DNA from: Zygaena filipendulae
Lineage: Eukaryota > Arthropoda > Insecta > Lepidoptera > Zygaenidae
Assembly: GCA_907165275.2 (NCBI GenBank)
Contig: OU015649.1
Location: forward strand, 6,540,001-6,604,000
Direction of reading: 5' to 3'
Length of the DNA stretch: 64,000 bases
Shown here: piece by piece, positions 33,178-43,500 of the stretch
How the letters are laid out: each line of letters begins with the position of its first letter
How positions within the stretch are numbered: the first letter of the stretch is position 1
The notes under the pieces: model-generated
The model's database searches: none
The model's input: only the letters and a program-made list of their open reading frames with translations
What the model was told of the DNA's origin: nothing
Position numbers and translations under genes: made by a program

Positions 33178-34059
33178 AACTTACCCATACTTACCAGTAT
33201 TTATGGCCAACTTCTTATATTAATAGGTAGGTACCTAATTAAATGTTGGGTCAGCATTTCCCTTCGATGCAATGTTTCGATTTCATCTAACCAAGAAAGA
33301 TTTTGATCGGCTGCCGTAGCACGTCATGTAACGATAATATCGATTAGTAATTATTGAATTGTTTATGTGTACACGTTAGTAAAGAATAGAAGTAAATATA
33401 TATAAATAGAGTACTTAAAATAGGTTTATATTTAATATTATATTTTACTAAAAAAATTACGTCAGTATTGATGGTCTTAAATAGTTGTTAAACTTATTAT
33501 TAAGGCAAAATAGATTATACTCGTACATACCCTTTAAGTGCCTGTACCTAAAGTATTTAAATGTTAATGGTGCTGTGGTTTATTTAATTTACAATTCTCT
33601 CTGTCACTCTCTAGACTATTATAAATTAAACCGACAATTCTTCAAATCTGTTGCTGGTAGATATTGAAATTATTTATATTTAAATGCTTAAAAATATTGA
33701 ATTTAAAAATATATTATTTGCTCTGCTAATTGTACTTGCAGTAACTGTCATTTTTGTGATTTTCCCTTTTTTGCAATGCATACGCAAAAATATATTTACA
33801 AGTTTCTTCCTATTACCTACACTTAAAAAGATATAAGAGATTTCTTGATTAGAAATCAAGAAATATGTTTAAAATGCGTTTATATCCAAACCGCCATCCT
33901 GCAAGTCAGTACCTACTGCGTTTGCAATAAGGAGGGCAGATATGATTTTTGGAGTTCACTCCTTAAGAATCGACTTCACATATCTATATAAGCCCGGAGT
34001 AGGTATGAAAATTATAGGGAGGAAAATACAACGTTATTCATTATGGTCCGGCACTTCAC
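33178..34059. other. Intergenic AT-rich spacer
   Basis: No supported gene between the antiporter and the secreted-repeat gene; only short frames. Confidence 0.45.
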
Positions 34060-34430
34060 GCCTTGTTTGTTCAGTGATTAATAAGAATTTTCGTGAGTAG
34101 GTTCAGTTCGAAGAGACGCACAAGCTTTTCCTTTGTAAAAATTCTCGAAACGGGTAGCTAATGAAGAACGCAGGTGAAGAAAATGGCGATTTGGTGGAGT
34201 CTCGAAATTGTCTGACTAACAGTAAGATTTTTTTTTGACCGTTCTACACAGATTTCATCACAGAGTCGCGCGTCTATGATAGCCGATCAGAATAGTAATA
34301 CATTTAATATGCAGTGGCATTAGCTACTCGTTTCGAGAATTTTCACACAGGAAAAGCTTGGGCATCTTGTCGAACTGAACCTACTCACGAAGATGCAGCG
34401 TGTTATTATTAATCACCGAAAAAGCAATAC
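34060..34430. mobile_element. Inverted-repeat element, about 370 bp
   Basis: CAGTGATTAATAA and CGTGAGTAGGTTCAG at the left match, inverted, CTGAACCTACTCACG and TTATTAATCACCG at the right; arms about 90 bp with mismatches. Confidence 0.7.
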
Positions 34431-34692
34431 ATTGGCGCCGTACCTACATATAACGTTTGATTTTACTACCCATAAATCTTATACCTTATCTTATAGGTAC
34501 CTATGTGAAAATAAACTCCAAAAACCTGTCTGTATGTAACTAAACAACATAATTATTAGTATATAAATATCGGAATTTAACTTAATGTAGGTAGTTAATT
34601 TATATAAATTTCTCAATTCTTAAAAAGTCTTTGGAAATCGAGCGTAGGTGTATCATATAATATAGATAGCTAGCATTAATAAGAAACGCTAT

Positions 34693-34902
34693 CAATCTAT
34701 ACCAATATTCTAAAGAGCAAAAGTTTGTGAGTTTGTGACGTTGTGGATCTCTGGATCTACTGAACCGATTTTGGAAATTCTTTCACTTATAGATAGGAAG
34801 CTAAAATGATCCTGAGTGACATAGGGAATTTTTATCCCGGAATTCCGAAAACGGAAACTCCGAAAAAAAACCTCGGGAGAAACCGCGGGGGTCAGCTGGT
34901 AA
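34693..34902 (+). mobile_element. Helitron-like element, plus orientation
   Basis: TACCAATATTCTAAAGAGCA start, CTACTGAACCGATTTTGG, end GAAACCGCGGGGGTCAGCTG. Confidence 0.7.
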
Positions 34903-35450
34903 CATTATATAGCATAAGAATTGGCCATATTATTACTATCGTGTCGATACATATTATGTAGATAAAATAATGATATAATTTACAGTAATAGCACTAATAG
35001 AAAATCTATATTTTGTTAAAAATACTTTATTGTATAAAAACATTGTACATAATATTTTATTAAGTAAGTGTATAGCGTAGATAACTTTGCAATCCGTCAC
35101 CTAAGTGTGTAAATCTAGATCAGATAGAAAATCGAAATGCCTACATTCATACAGATAGGGCAACAAAACAGATGGAAACCATAGTTAAATATATTTTATA
35201 TTGGGTTCATGTAATTTATACGTTAATTTGGGACCAATAACTACCGCGTTTAGTGTAAGATATTTAAAGAAAAAAATTTGATATTTATATTATTAGATAT
35301 TTAATTCCATAAATGTAGGAAACACATTACAATTTAAAGAAAATGTTGATGCTCACTCGTATTTAATGTTGTAACTATATTTTTTGAAATTAGGAAATAA
35401 AACGAATATAAAATTAACAATCATAATTAACAGTTTTATTTCTTTAATAA
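34903..35450. other. Intergenic AT-rich spacer, nothing recognised
   Basis: No gene or repeat match noticed. Confidence 0.45.
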
Positions 35451-36166
35451 GCCGACCGAAACAGGTTTTTCAGCCGAAACCGAAACCGAAACTGAAAGTT
35501 CCGTCATGGTCTTAGGTACTTAAACATATAAAATTTTCAGTTTTATTCTGAAATCTAGTTTATTTTTCACACATTTTTTGCACATATAATACATACATCA
35601 GATAGTTAGTAGAGAAAAATAAATAAAACCGCAAATAACCATATAATCTTGACGACCCGATTGGCCCAGGTTTCCATGCCTACCCGCTAATCAAGAGGTT
35701 CCGGGTTCGATTCCTTGTCGGGTGAACTTTGTATGATGAACACACGGATCCGCTTTCCAGTCTCTGCGTGTTTATATGTATATCTAGAGAATAATATGTA
35801 TGTAAAAGAGATGTTCCGACTAGTCGGCGATTAGTCGGTAAAGCTGACTATCCGGCCACTTTTGTAGTCTACAACTAGTCGCGATTCGGCAGAGCGCCGC
35901 CTATCCGGTTTCTCACTTTGTATATATTTCTCAATAAAATTTACTGTTGGCGTGACGTCACGTGACATTTCCAATATTTTTTATATATCTACAAGACGGA
36001 CTAAATATAATTTTAGGCTATATAGCCTATTCACGAACACTGAGTTTCGGTGCGGCCGAAAGTTTGACTAATTTCTGACCGAAACTGAAATAAGGCCGAA
36101 AGTAGATTTTTTGGCCGAAACTAGCCGAAATCGAAACCGAAACCGAAACCGAGATTTCGGTCGGCC
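35451..36166. mobile_element. Inverted-repeat element with (CCGAAA)n ends, hosting a SINE
   Basis: GCCGACCGAAA at the left and TTTCGGTCGGCC at the right; both ends carry CCGAAA hexamer runs. Inside lie a SINE (35650-35810), a CGACTAGTCG-type segment and part of a CRE-bearing MITE (35940-36030), so it is a nested cluster. Confidence 0.6.
35650..35810 (+). mobile_element. tRNA-derived SINE, copy 2
   Basis: B box GGTTCGATTCC at 35704-35714; A box decayed by a short deletion compared with copy 1. The body GTGTTTATATGTATATCTAG matches copy 1. Confidence 0.75.
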
Positions 36167-36484
36167 CTTATCCTATAATGAACATTAAAAAAAAATGTTT
36201 TATAAAACTCTCAGAAATTACGAATTACGGAAAGAATTTGGAGTATGAAGTTTGAAGCACCATAATCAAGATATATAGCATGTTATACATATATTTTATA
36301 TCGTTTTTCTTACCGATGGTGTAAATTACTTCTATAAATACAGAATAATAATAATAAATAGTAGGTACCTACTGTGAAATATTTAGCCTGAGGTTGAAGT
36401 GGGTTGAAGGCTATATATATATAATAGGGACAATGATCGCGGCATCATTGTACTTATGTAGGTTTTCCGTAATCCCTACTACTT

Positions 36485-36786
36485 ACATATAATATTATAA
36501 ATGCGAAAGTAACTCTGTCTAACTGTTACGCATTCATACCCTAACGGCTCAACCGATCATCATGAAATTTTGTACACACGTTGTCAGAGGTACAGAGAAG
36601 GACATTGGGGCCTTTTTATCCCCTAATTCCCGCAGGAACTTTGAAATTAATGCCACCCGTGAAATCTTATGATATTTTGCATACACATTTTCAGGGGTAC
36701 AGAAAAGGACATAGGGTACTTTGTATCCCGAAATTCCTGCGGGATCTCCAAAATTTCCGCGGGTGAAACCGCGGGGAACAGCTAGT
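36485..36786 (+). mobile_element. Helitron-like element, plus orientation, duplicated middle
   Basis: Starts near ATAATATTATAAATGCGAAA, ends GCGGGGAACAGCTAG at 36785. The GTACAGA-AAGGACAT...TTTTATCCC block is present twice. Confidence 0.75.
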
Positions 36787-37077
36787 ATCTGTATAATCTA
36801 TAAGTAAAAAGAAATAACTACACACTTTTGTGACATTCTTTGTAACTTTCACAAAACTCACAAGCGATCTAACAATACCTACTCGTAACGCTCTAACACA
36901 ATATGTACCTATGTCAATTAACCACTTTACTCAAACAGAAACTCCCACCGTAAAACAAAAAACATAAGTTTTAATATTCATTAAAAATATGTACATGCAA
37001 ATGAATAAAATTCTAATAAAGTAAATGAAATCAATAATAGGAACAAAATATAAGTTAATACTTGTACTTAATCGTTA

Positions 37078-37083
37078 TTTATT
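37078..37083 (-). terminator. Candidate poly(A) signal of the secreted-repeat gene
   Basis: TTTATT on the plus strand reads AATAAA on the minus strand, 274 bp downstream of the stop. Such hexamers are common in AT-rich DNA, so support is weak. Confidence 0.25.
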
Positions 37084-37356
37084 CACAAATTAATATTTCT
37101 TATGCTTAAATGAAGTAATAAAATAATAAAGTTGTAGCTTCTTATGGCATGGATATAGATGTGATAAATGAAGAAGATAGTGGATAGACTATATAGATAC
37201 AAAATATATTTGTCGCTAACGGTAACAATGTTACATATAAAATTAGAAGTAGAATTTTAACTTCACATTATACACGTTTTTAGTAATATATCTACGCTTC
37301 TAATAGGTATCATAATTACCACTATTCTCTTTGTTTTTTTTTTAATTTACTCTACA

Positions 37357-38691
37357 TTAGTAGGGAGCGTATTGAGGTTTATTGGGCTCATATAATGTGC
37401 CATTGGGAAAATAAAAGAATTGCTGAGACCCGGGTGGCCCAGAAGGATTGTATTGGCCAGGGAAAACACCATTGGGTATAGATGATGGCCTCTGGCCAAA
37501 AGAATTGTGAGGATTATTATTGTTATAGGGATACCCTTGACCCGAGGGATTTAAGGATGGATTAAAATTATTGATTGAGGGTCTTTGACCAAAGGGATAG
37601 TTGGAATTAGATTGATTATGAGAGGGATATTGGACATTGTATGGTGGATTTTGACCTGCTGGATTGTTAGAAGGATAACTTGAATTATACTGATTATTAT
37701 TATAAGTGGGATATTGTCCATTGTATGGTGGTCTTTGACCCGCTGGATAATTAGAAGAATGATTTGAATTCAACTGATTATAATTGGGATATTGTCCATT
37801 GTATGGTGGTCTTTGACCCGCTGGATAGTTAGAAGAATAATTTGAATTTGAATTATAATTGGGATATTGGCCATTGTATGATGGTATTTGACCCGCTGGA
37901 TAGTTAGAAGGATAATTTGAACCAGACTGATTATAAGACGGATATTGGCCATGGTATGGTGGTCGTTGAGCTGTTGGATAACTAGAAGGATAATTTGAAT
38001 TAGAATAATTATAATTTGGATTAGAAGACGAGTTGTAAGGAGGTCTTGGGTTGTATGTAGGATTAAAAGGTTGAGATTGGTTAAAAAAGGAAAATGGTCG
38101 TTGACCTGCAGGTTGAAAAGAGGGAAAAATTCCATGAGTGAAGTTGTATGATGGATCATTTGGGTTATTATAATCGAGGACACGGGTTGACAAACTTTTA
38201 TCAATAGCACTAAAATCCGACGACGGGCGCGACATATCAAATGAAGGAAATGAACTGCTATGAGGGAATCTTGGTTGACCAAATTGTGAATTTATGTTTG
38301 GATAAAGCGACGACTGTCCTGGATATGATGCTTGTCGGCGTACTCTGTTTTTTTCCAGGTTAGAAACAATCGGTACATGTCGAAACTTCTCATTAATTTT
38401 CTTTAATTTTGAATTCCTTTTCGTCTTAGATCCGTAGTCGTATAATTTATTATTTGAAATTAACTTCTCATTTTTCAAATGATTCGTGAGAACTGAATTG
38501 AGGTATTTCCCATCTGATACTTTCACCCTTCCGCTGGATGGAATATTAATAAGTTTCTGGCCATGGTTATTGTATTCCTTGTCAATGATATTAATTTTAC
38601 TCTTTGTTATTATCGAGTCACATTTTGCACCGTACAAATTAATAATAGTTAAAAGTAGTGTAACACAACGTACTGCTTTGAACGTAACCAT
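37357..38691 (-). CDS. Secreted Pro/Tyr/Asn/Gln-rich tandem-repeat protein, 444 aa, single exon
   Basis: The frame is open from 38820, but I start it at the Met at 38691 because a signal peptide follows directly (MVTFKAVRCVTLLLTIINLY, cut likely near Ala22-Lys23). Residues 25-115 are a Lys/Asn-rich propeptide-like region ending in a basic site RVRR (116-119), a likely furin-type cut that would leave an N-terminal Gln. Residues 120-444 are low-complexity Pro/Tyr/Asn/Gln/Ser/Gly. Five tandem units of 22-28 residues with core YPAGQRPPYNGQYP span about 238-366. The end, FFYFPNGTLYEPNKPQYAPY, is less repetitive. No membrane segment follows the signal peptide. It resembles cuticle-like or extracellular-matrix proteins; I do not recognise the family. 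Long alternative frames over the repeats are shadows. Confidence 0.75.
   Translation of the reverse strand: MVTFKAVRCVTLLLTIINLYGAKCDSIITKSKINIIDKEYNNHGQKLINIPSSGRVKVSDGKYLNSVLTNHLKNEKLISNNKLYDYGSKTKRNSKLKKINEKFRHVPIVSNLEKNRVRRQASYPGQSSLYPNINSQFGQPRFPHSSSFPSFDMSRPSSDFSAIDKSLSTRVLDYNNPNDPSYNFTHGIFPSFQPAGQRPFSFFNQSQPFNPTYNPRPPYNSSSNPNYNYSNSNYPSSYPTAQRPPYHGQYPSYNQSGSNYPSNYPAGQIPSYNGQYPNYNSNSNYSSNYPAGQRPPYNGQYPNYNQLNSNHSSNYPAGQRPPYNGQYPTYNNNQYNSSYPSNNPAGQNPPYNVQYPSHNQSNSNYPFGQRPSINNFNPSLNPSGQGYPYNNNNPHNSFGQRPSSIPNGVFPGQYNPSGPPGSQQFFYFPNGTLYEPNKPQYAPY
37594..37980 (-). repeat. In-gene tandem repeat encoding YPAGQRPPYNGQYP units
   Basis: Five imperfect 66-84 bp units inside the secreted-protein gene. 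They share a near-identical core, and the Asn/Ser spacer varies in length by whole codons. Copy number may vary between individuals. Confidence 0.8.
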
Positions 38692-39280
38692 TTTAGCTAC
38701 TGAATAATTTTTAATCATATTAACATTATTAGCTGTTAGGTAGGTACACATTGTTCGTATGTATCTACATAAAATGATAAACTTTGACTCTGTTTTGCTT
38801 ATAGCGTATGTATCTACCAATGCATAACGTATGTAATCAATGCATACATTAAACTTTTACTAACATTATAAATACATATAATAGATATAGGTATCATATT
38901 TAATGTGAATGTATGTAGGTATGCAACTTAAAAAAATTTCGGTGTCATGATGATACTACAAGACGTTTCTAAATGAAATTTGTCTTGTTGGTAGCTCCCG
39001 GGTCCCGTGTAGGTCCTGGTCAACATGCACAACTTGCTGTTCCTCTTTGATTATTTGAGCAAAACAGCGGGCCACCAACACTCACATTTTATCACTATTC
39101 ACTGTCTATCCGTTCGCGACAAACTCAAAAACTTCTGAATGGATTTTCATGCGGTTTACATCAGTAGATAGAGTGATCCGTGAGGAAGGTTTAAGTAAGT
39201 ATATAATTTGTCAAGGTTTTGTGTAAATTGGTTGAAATATAACGATAATTTGTTGGAAGTGTCGGAAAAAGTGCATTAAA
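38692..39280. other. Region upstream of the secreted-repeat gene
   Basis: Presumed promoter and 5' UTR of the minus-strand gene. The frame stays open for 43 more codons upstream, but the signal peptide at 38691 decides the start. No clear TATA box. Confidence 0.35.
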
Positions 39281-39400
39281 TTTTGCATACCTACTTCACG
39301 TGGTCAGGGTTACAGAGAAGGACATCGAGTAATTTTTGCCACGAGTTTCCCACGGGAACTCTGAAATTAACGCGGGTGAAACCACGGGGAACAGCCAGTT
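39281..39400 (+). mobile_element. Helitron-like 3' fragment
   Basis: Only the last third is kept, ending AAACCACGGGGAACAGCCAG. A second fragment (39110-39210) of the ATGGATTTTCATGCGGTTTA type precedes it. Confidence 0.6.
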
Positions 39401-39711
39401 CAAAAACAAAACCTTCACAAAAAAAAACAAAATCTTTTCACTTAATATAAAAATCTATTTTATTTATTTAATATCAATAACATAATTATAAATAGGTACC
39501 ATTCAGTAATCATCAACTTAATACAAAGCATATTTTTCGTAATAAAAAGTGTGCAACAATTTTTGTGGCAAAAATTTGTTTCATCAGAACATTCACAAAA
39601 ACATAAATCATTTACCAGATAGATATCTATGCCTAGCCTATATTCTAATATGACTAGAAAAATAACCTAAAATAGTATTTTCATTAATATGAAAGGAAAT
39701 AACTAGGTACG

Positions 39712-39947
39712 TGCGGCTGCACTCAGAGTCGTTTTAATGATTATTATACTTAATTTTAAGTAAAGATTTAAAAAAAAAAACAGCCGCACCCAGAGACGTT
39801 CATTAAATTAATGTTAATTGGCATTTAACTAGTTCAGTTAAATTTAGTTAATAGCCAATTAACATCTCCGATCGCGGCAGTTTTGTTTTAAGAATATTTA
39901 CCTACTTGAAATTAAGTAATCATTAAAACGACTCTGAGTGCGGACGT
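39712..39947. mobile_element. Palindromic MITE family H (TAA-flanked), copy 1
   Basis: CACTCAGAGTCGTTTTAATG at the left and its complement at the right; middle CATTTAACTAG. The left boundary is decayed (TGCGGCTGC). Lies downstream of the GPCR tail exon. Confidence 0.75.
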
Positions 39948-40391
39948 TAACCATTAGCTTGTAGAGACAAGTAAATGCATGTGTGTAACTCGTATAAAGC
40001 TTACCTCCTATATCATTATATGGTGTAATTAATTTTGATGGTGCGTTGTGCATCTTAACAATTAAAATAATTGAAGTTAGTGAACGAAGAAACATGGAAC
40101 TAGCCGTTCACACTATAGATAATAAGCCAACGTACCTAAATTATCTACATCAAATTCAAAATTCGAAGAAATAAGATTGATTTTACTGTGCATTAAACTC
40201 CACCTTATTCCCTTGACGACTTGACCTGAATCTATCATCTTGTAACGTTTTAGGTAGAAATGACGCGAGTTATTTAAATCCAGATTAGTTCCATAGCTCT
40301 TCGTTTACCTACTGAATGAGATACATTTTTGTTCAATCTACACGCTTAGCATTAATTTGTTATTTAAATATATCTACAATGTAATGTCGAA

Positions 40392-40525
40392 TCAGGTTTG
40401 CTTGTGTTGCAATGAGACTGCCAAATTGGTCCGTTCATCGTTACTGATGGTCCTGGAGAGGAAGGTAGAGGAGGTGCGAGCGTTCGAGGAATTTCTATTG
40501 GTCTGTGCGTCCGCCTTCCCCAGTC
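40392..40525 (-). CDS. Methuselah-like GPCR last exon: cytoplasmic tail
   Basis: Acceptor CCACACAG before 40525; stop TGA at 40392. It joins exon 7 in phase 1 (G|GA) and adds 44 residues, GLGKADAQTNRNSS continuing through TSSTFLSRTISNDERTNL to the end. The Ser/Thr-rich, basic tail is what one expects after KKLG in Methuselah-like receptors and could be a phosphorylation region. A 60-codon plus-strand frame over the same bases is the antisense shadow. Confidence 0.75.
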
Positions 40526-43500
40526 CTGTGTGGGATTAGTATTGTTAATAACAGCATAATGTTCGTTCGTTCGTTAATGGCAGCTACTGCCGTAACTAAA
40601 GCATAGTTTAGACGAAGGCAGTAACGCTGGCGCCAGTCCTCAAATAAGCCTGCGCTGCCAGTGAACACTGGCTTCGTCTAAAGCTTGCTTTATGGAGTAG
40701 TCATGACGCAAGCGAACGTAGGTACGTGATCACGAAGAGGTGCAGACCCCGCGTCACGAGTGTTAAAAGTGAACCACTAGCAGCAGTGGGTCAACGACCT
40801 TAGAGTCTATAACCAAAAGGAGACACCATTGACGATTTCCAATCCCAAAAGTACGAGAGAACAACTCTCATACCCGGCGTTACTTATTGTGACAAATGAT
40901 AAATGTGCTTTACCTCACCCCTGGCTAAAAGTGAGAGAATTTTGTTCGGCACGTTGCGCCTATGGCGTACTCTCTTTAAGTTAATCGCATATAAATGCAT
41001 AGCTCCATTTTTACAGACCAAGTGCCAAGCAGAATTTTGAAAATTAATTATTTTACCTATATGTATATACATTTAAGTATTTGTCGTACTTAATAAAAAT
41101 GTTTTTAGATGCTTCTATACATTGACAATCTGTCGGTCCGTCTGGTCTACGCTAATCTATACAATATATGATTTGTCCTGACTGATGGATCAACGCACAG
41201 CCTAAACCAATACCAATAGATAGAGTGATTGAAGAGGAAGGTTACTACGGATAATTTATCTCCGCGGGAACTCCGAAATTGCCGCGGATGAAAACACGGA
41301 GGACAGCTATCGATATAGATATCTATCTATAAATAAAAGGCTTTCTTTTTGTCTTTCTTCGGGGCGAAGGAAGTCGCGACCACACGGTGTGGTGTTTGAC
41401 ATTGTAAGTACCCAAGTCCTTCGAATTTTAAAATATTTTTCTACTTTATACTCTGCTTAAGAACCATAGTTTGCTAGTGTGCCAGTTACAGTTAGTGAAC
41501 AAAGCGGATTATTTTTATTAACGACAAATTCATGCTATTTGGTTAGTATTGATCTACGTGTTCAGTAGCACAAGCGATGAAACAAAGAATTGACGTCATA
41601 ATGAGCATACTACAACAATATTAATATATACTTGTTTCATTTGATGTCCTTGAATAACCTGAAAAAATAATCGCAAATCAAACACTCTTCGAACAATAAT
41701 TGATTAACATGCATAGGTGACGTTTCCGATTCGTGTTTATAAGGTGTATTATACACTTATTATTCGTAGGTACTATCGGATTATAATTTATTTAAATGTT
41801 ACCGCCACAAAGAACCTCTAAGTATACGTAAGTGTTTATTTTTGAAGAATTTAGCAAATATGGACTTAAAACTACTAGCGATAGGCACTCCAAAGAATTC
41901 CTCGTAGAGGTATTTAGTGATTTAATCACCCAATCTGATTTCAAGGTGCTACCCCGCGTATCTGTTATAATATCTACATATCATACAATAAAGGGTTGTT
42001 TTCACAATGGCGGTGCGGTGATGTATTATAACGTCACTTCCGACAGCCGGTTGTCCTCTTGTACCTATATACACGTGTTAATGAATTGACTGAAAACTAG
42101 AAAGTATAGTTTGTTCAGAATCGACTTCCGAATCGATCGCATCATGTTTTAATGTAGGTTATATTTTTTTTTTTTTACTAGCACATGTCTAAATTATTTA
42201 TATTATTTATTTGGCGCGAACGCCGCGCGCCGCCCGTAGCAAAAAAATTGAATCGGTCTTGAAACTTCGTAGATAGGTCACATCCAAACAAATGTTAAAT
42301 AACTAACCGCCGCACTCAGAGTCGACTTTAATGATTACCTAGTTAAGTATAGATTTTTAAAACAAAACTGCCGCAATCAGACAAGTTTAATAAATTAATG
42401 TTAATTGGCATTTAACTTATTAAGTTACATCTCATTAAATGCCAACTAACATTAATTTTTTAAACTTGTCTGATTGCGGCAGTTTTGTTTTAAAAATCTA
42501 TACTTAACTAAGTACTCATTAAAGTTGACTCTGAGTGCGGCCGTTAGACTATCAATTTTTTTGACATAATTTATATTTTAATCATATTGTTTTTTTTAAT
42601 GGGATGTATCAGGTTTTTCGTCAATTCATTAACACTATACCTATACGTATATAAAATTGCTTTTAGCCTGTTTGTTCGAACGCGCAACACAAAAAACAAT
42701 TTAAACGGAATTCAATAAAGTTCTGAGTCAACATTATATAGGTATACGATTTTAAGTAGCACTAGTGCGTTTATCACAGTATAGCTACGTACGATCAAGA
42801 ATACTATATACCTAAATCTATATAATAATATAAAATGCTTTGTCCTGAATGACTGATGGATCAACGCACAGCCTTAACCGCTGATCGTAGAGACCTGCAA
42901 CTTGGAGGGTGTGTTGTTTGTATGACGTAGGCATCCGATAACAAAAGGATTTTTGAAAATTTAACCCCTAAGGGGATGAAAAGGGGTTGCTAAGTTTGTA
43001 TGGAACAATTCCGCGGGAACTTCGAAATTATCGAGGGTGAAACCGCGCGGAGCAGCTAGTGTAATATAAAATCGCTAAAATCTAGTACCCACAACCGGTC
43101 GTGATCATGTGACCCGATAACTTATAGTCCAATAGATCGGATATAAAATATACTTAATATGATCGGACATTGTAAATATCTATTGTCTTTCATATATTTA
43201 CCTAGCTTCTTCATGATGAGTCGGAAAATTTTTGGTTTCAATACGAGTATAATGAACACGAAGACTCCTTGCAGCTCGTTGAACAGGTCGATGATGTTCC
43301 ACAGCCAGGTGGGGTGCATCACCACCGTGGACAACATCTCGGACGCCCAGCTGACTCCCATCACCACCCATAGTTTGCCAGTTAACACGTACCTAAAATA
43401 AAAGAAATCCGAGATGTAGCGGGTGCGATTCTGCATTTTATACAGGCCCAAATTGCATCCTAAACCTAAACCTACTAACAATAGCATTATTAACACAAGT

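Noticed and set aside
37770..38282. 170-codon minus-strand frame within the secreted-repeat gene
   Set aside because: It is the shifted frame of the tandem repeat, low-complexity and without a start context; the 444-residue frame has a signal peptide.
40357..40539. Plus-strand 60-codon frame starting MSNQVCLCCNET, at first sight a small Cys-containing protein
   Set aside because: The minus strand over the same bases gives an in-phase last exon of the Methuselah-like receptor, a better explanation.
43159..43401. Plus-strand 80-codon frame over GPCR exon 7
   Set aside because: Antisense shadow of a well-supported membrane-helix exon.
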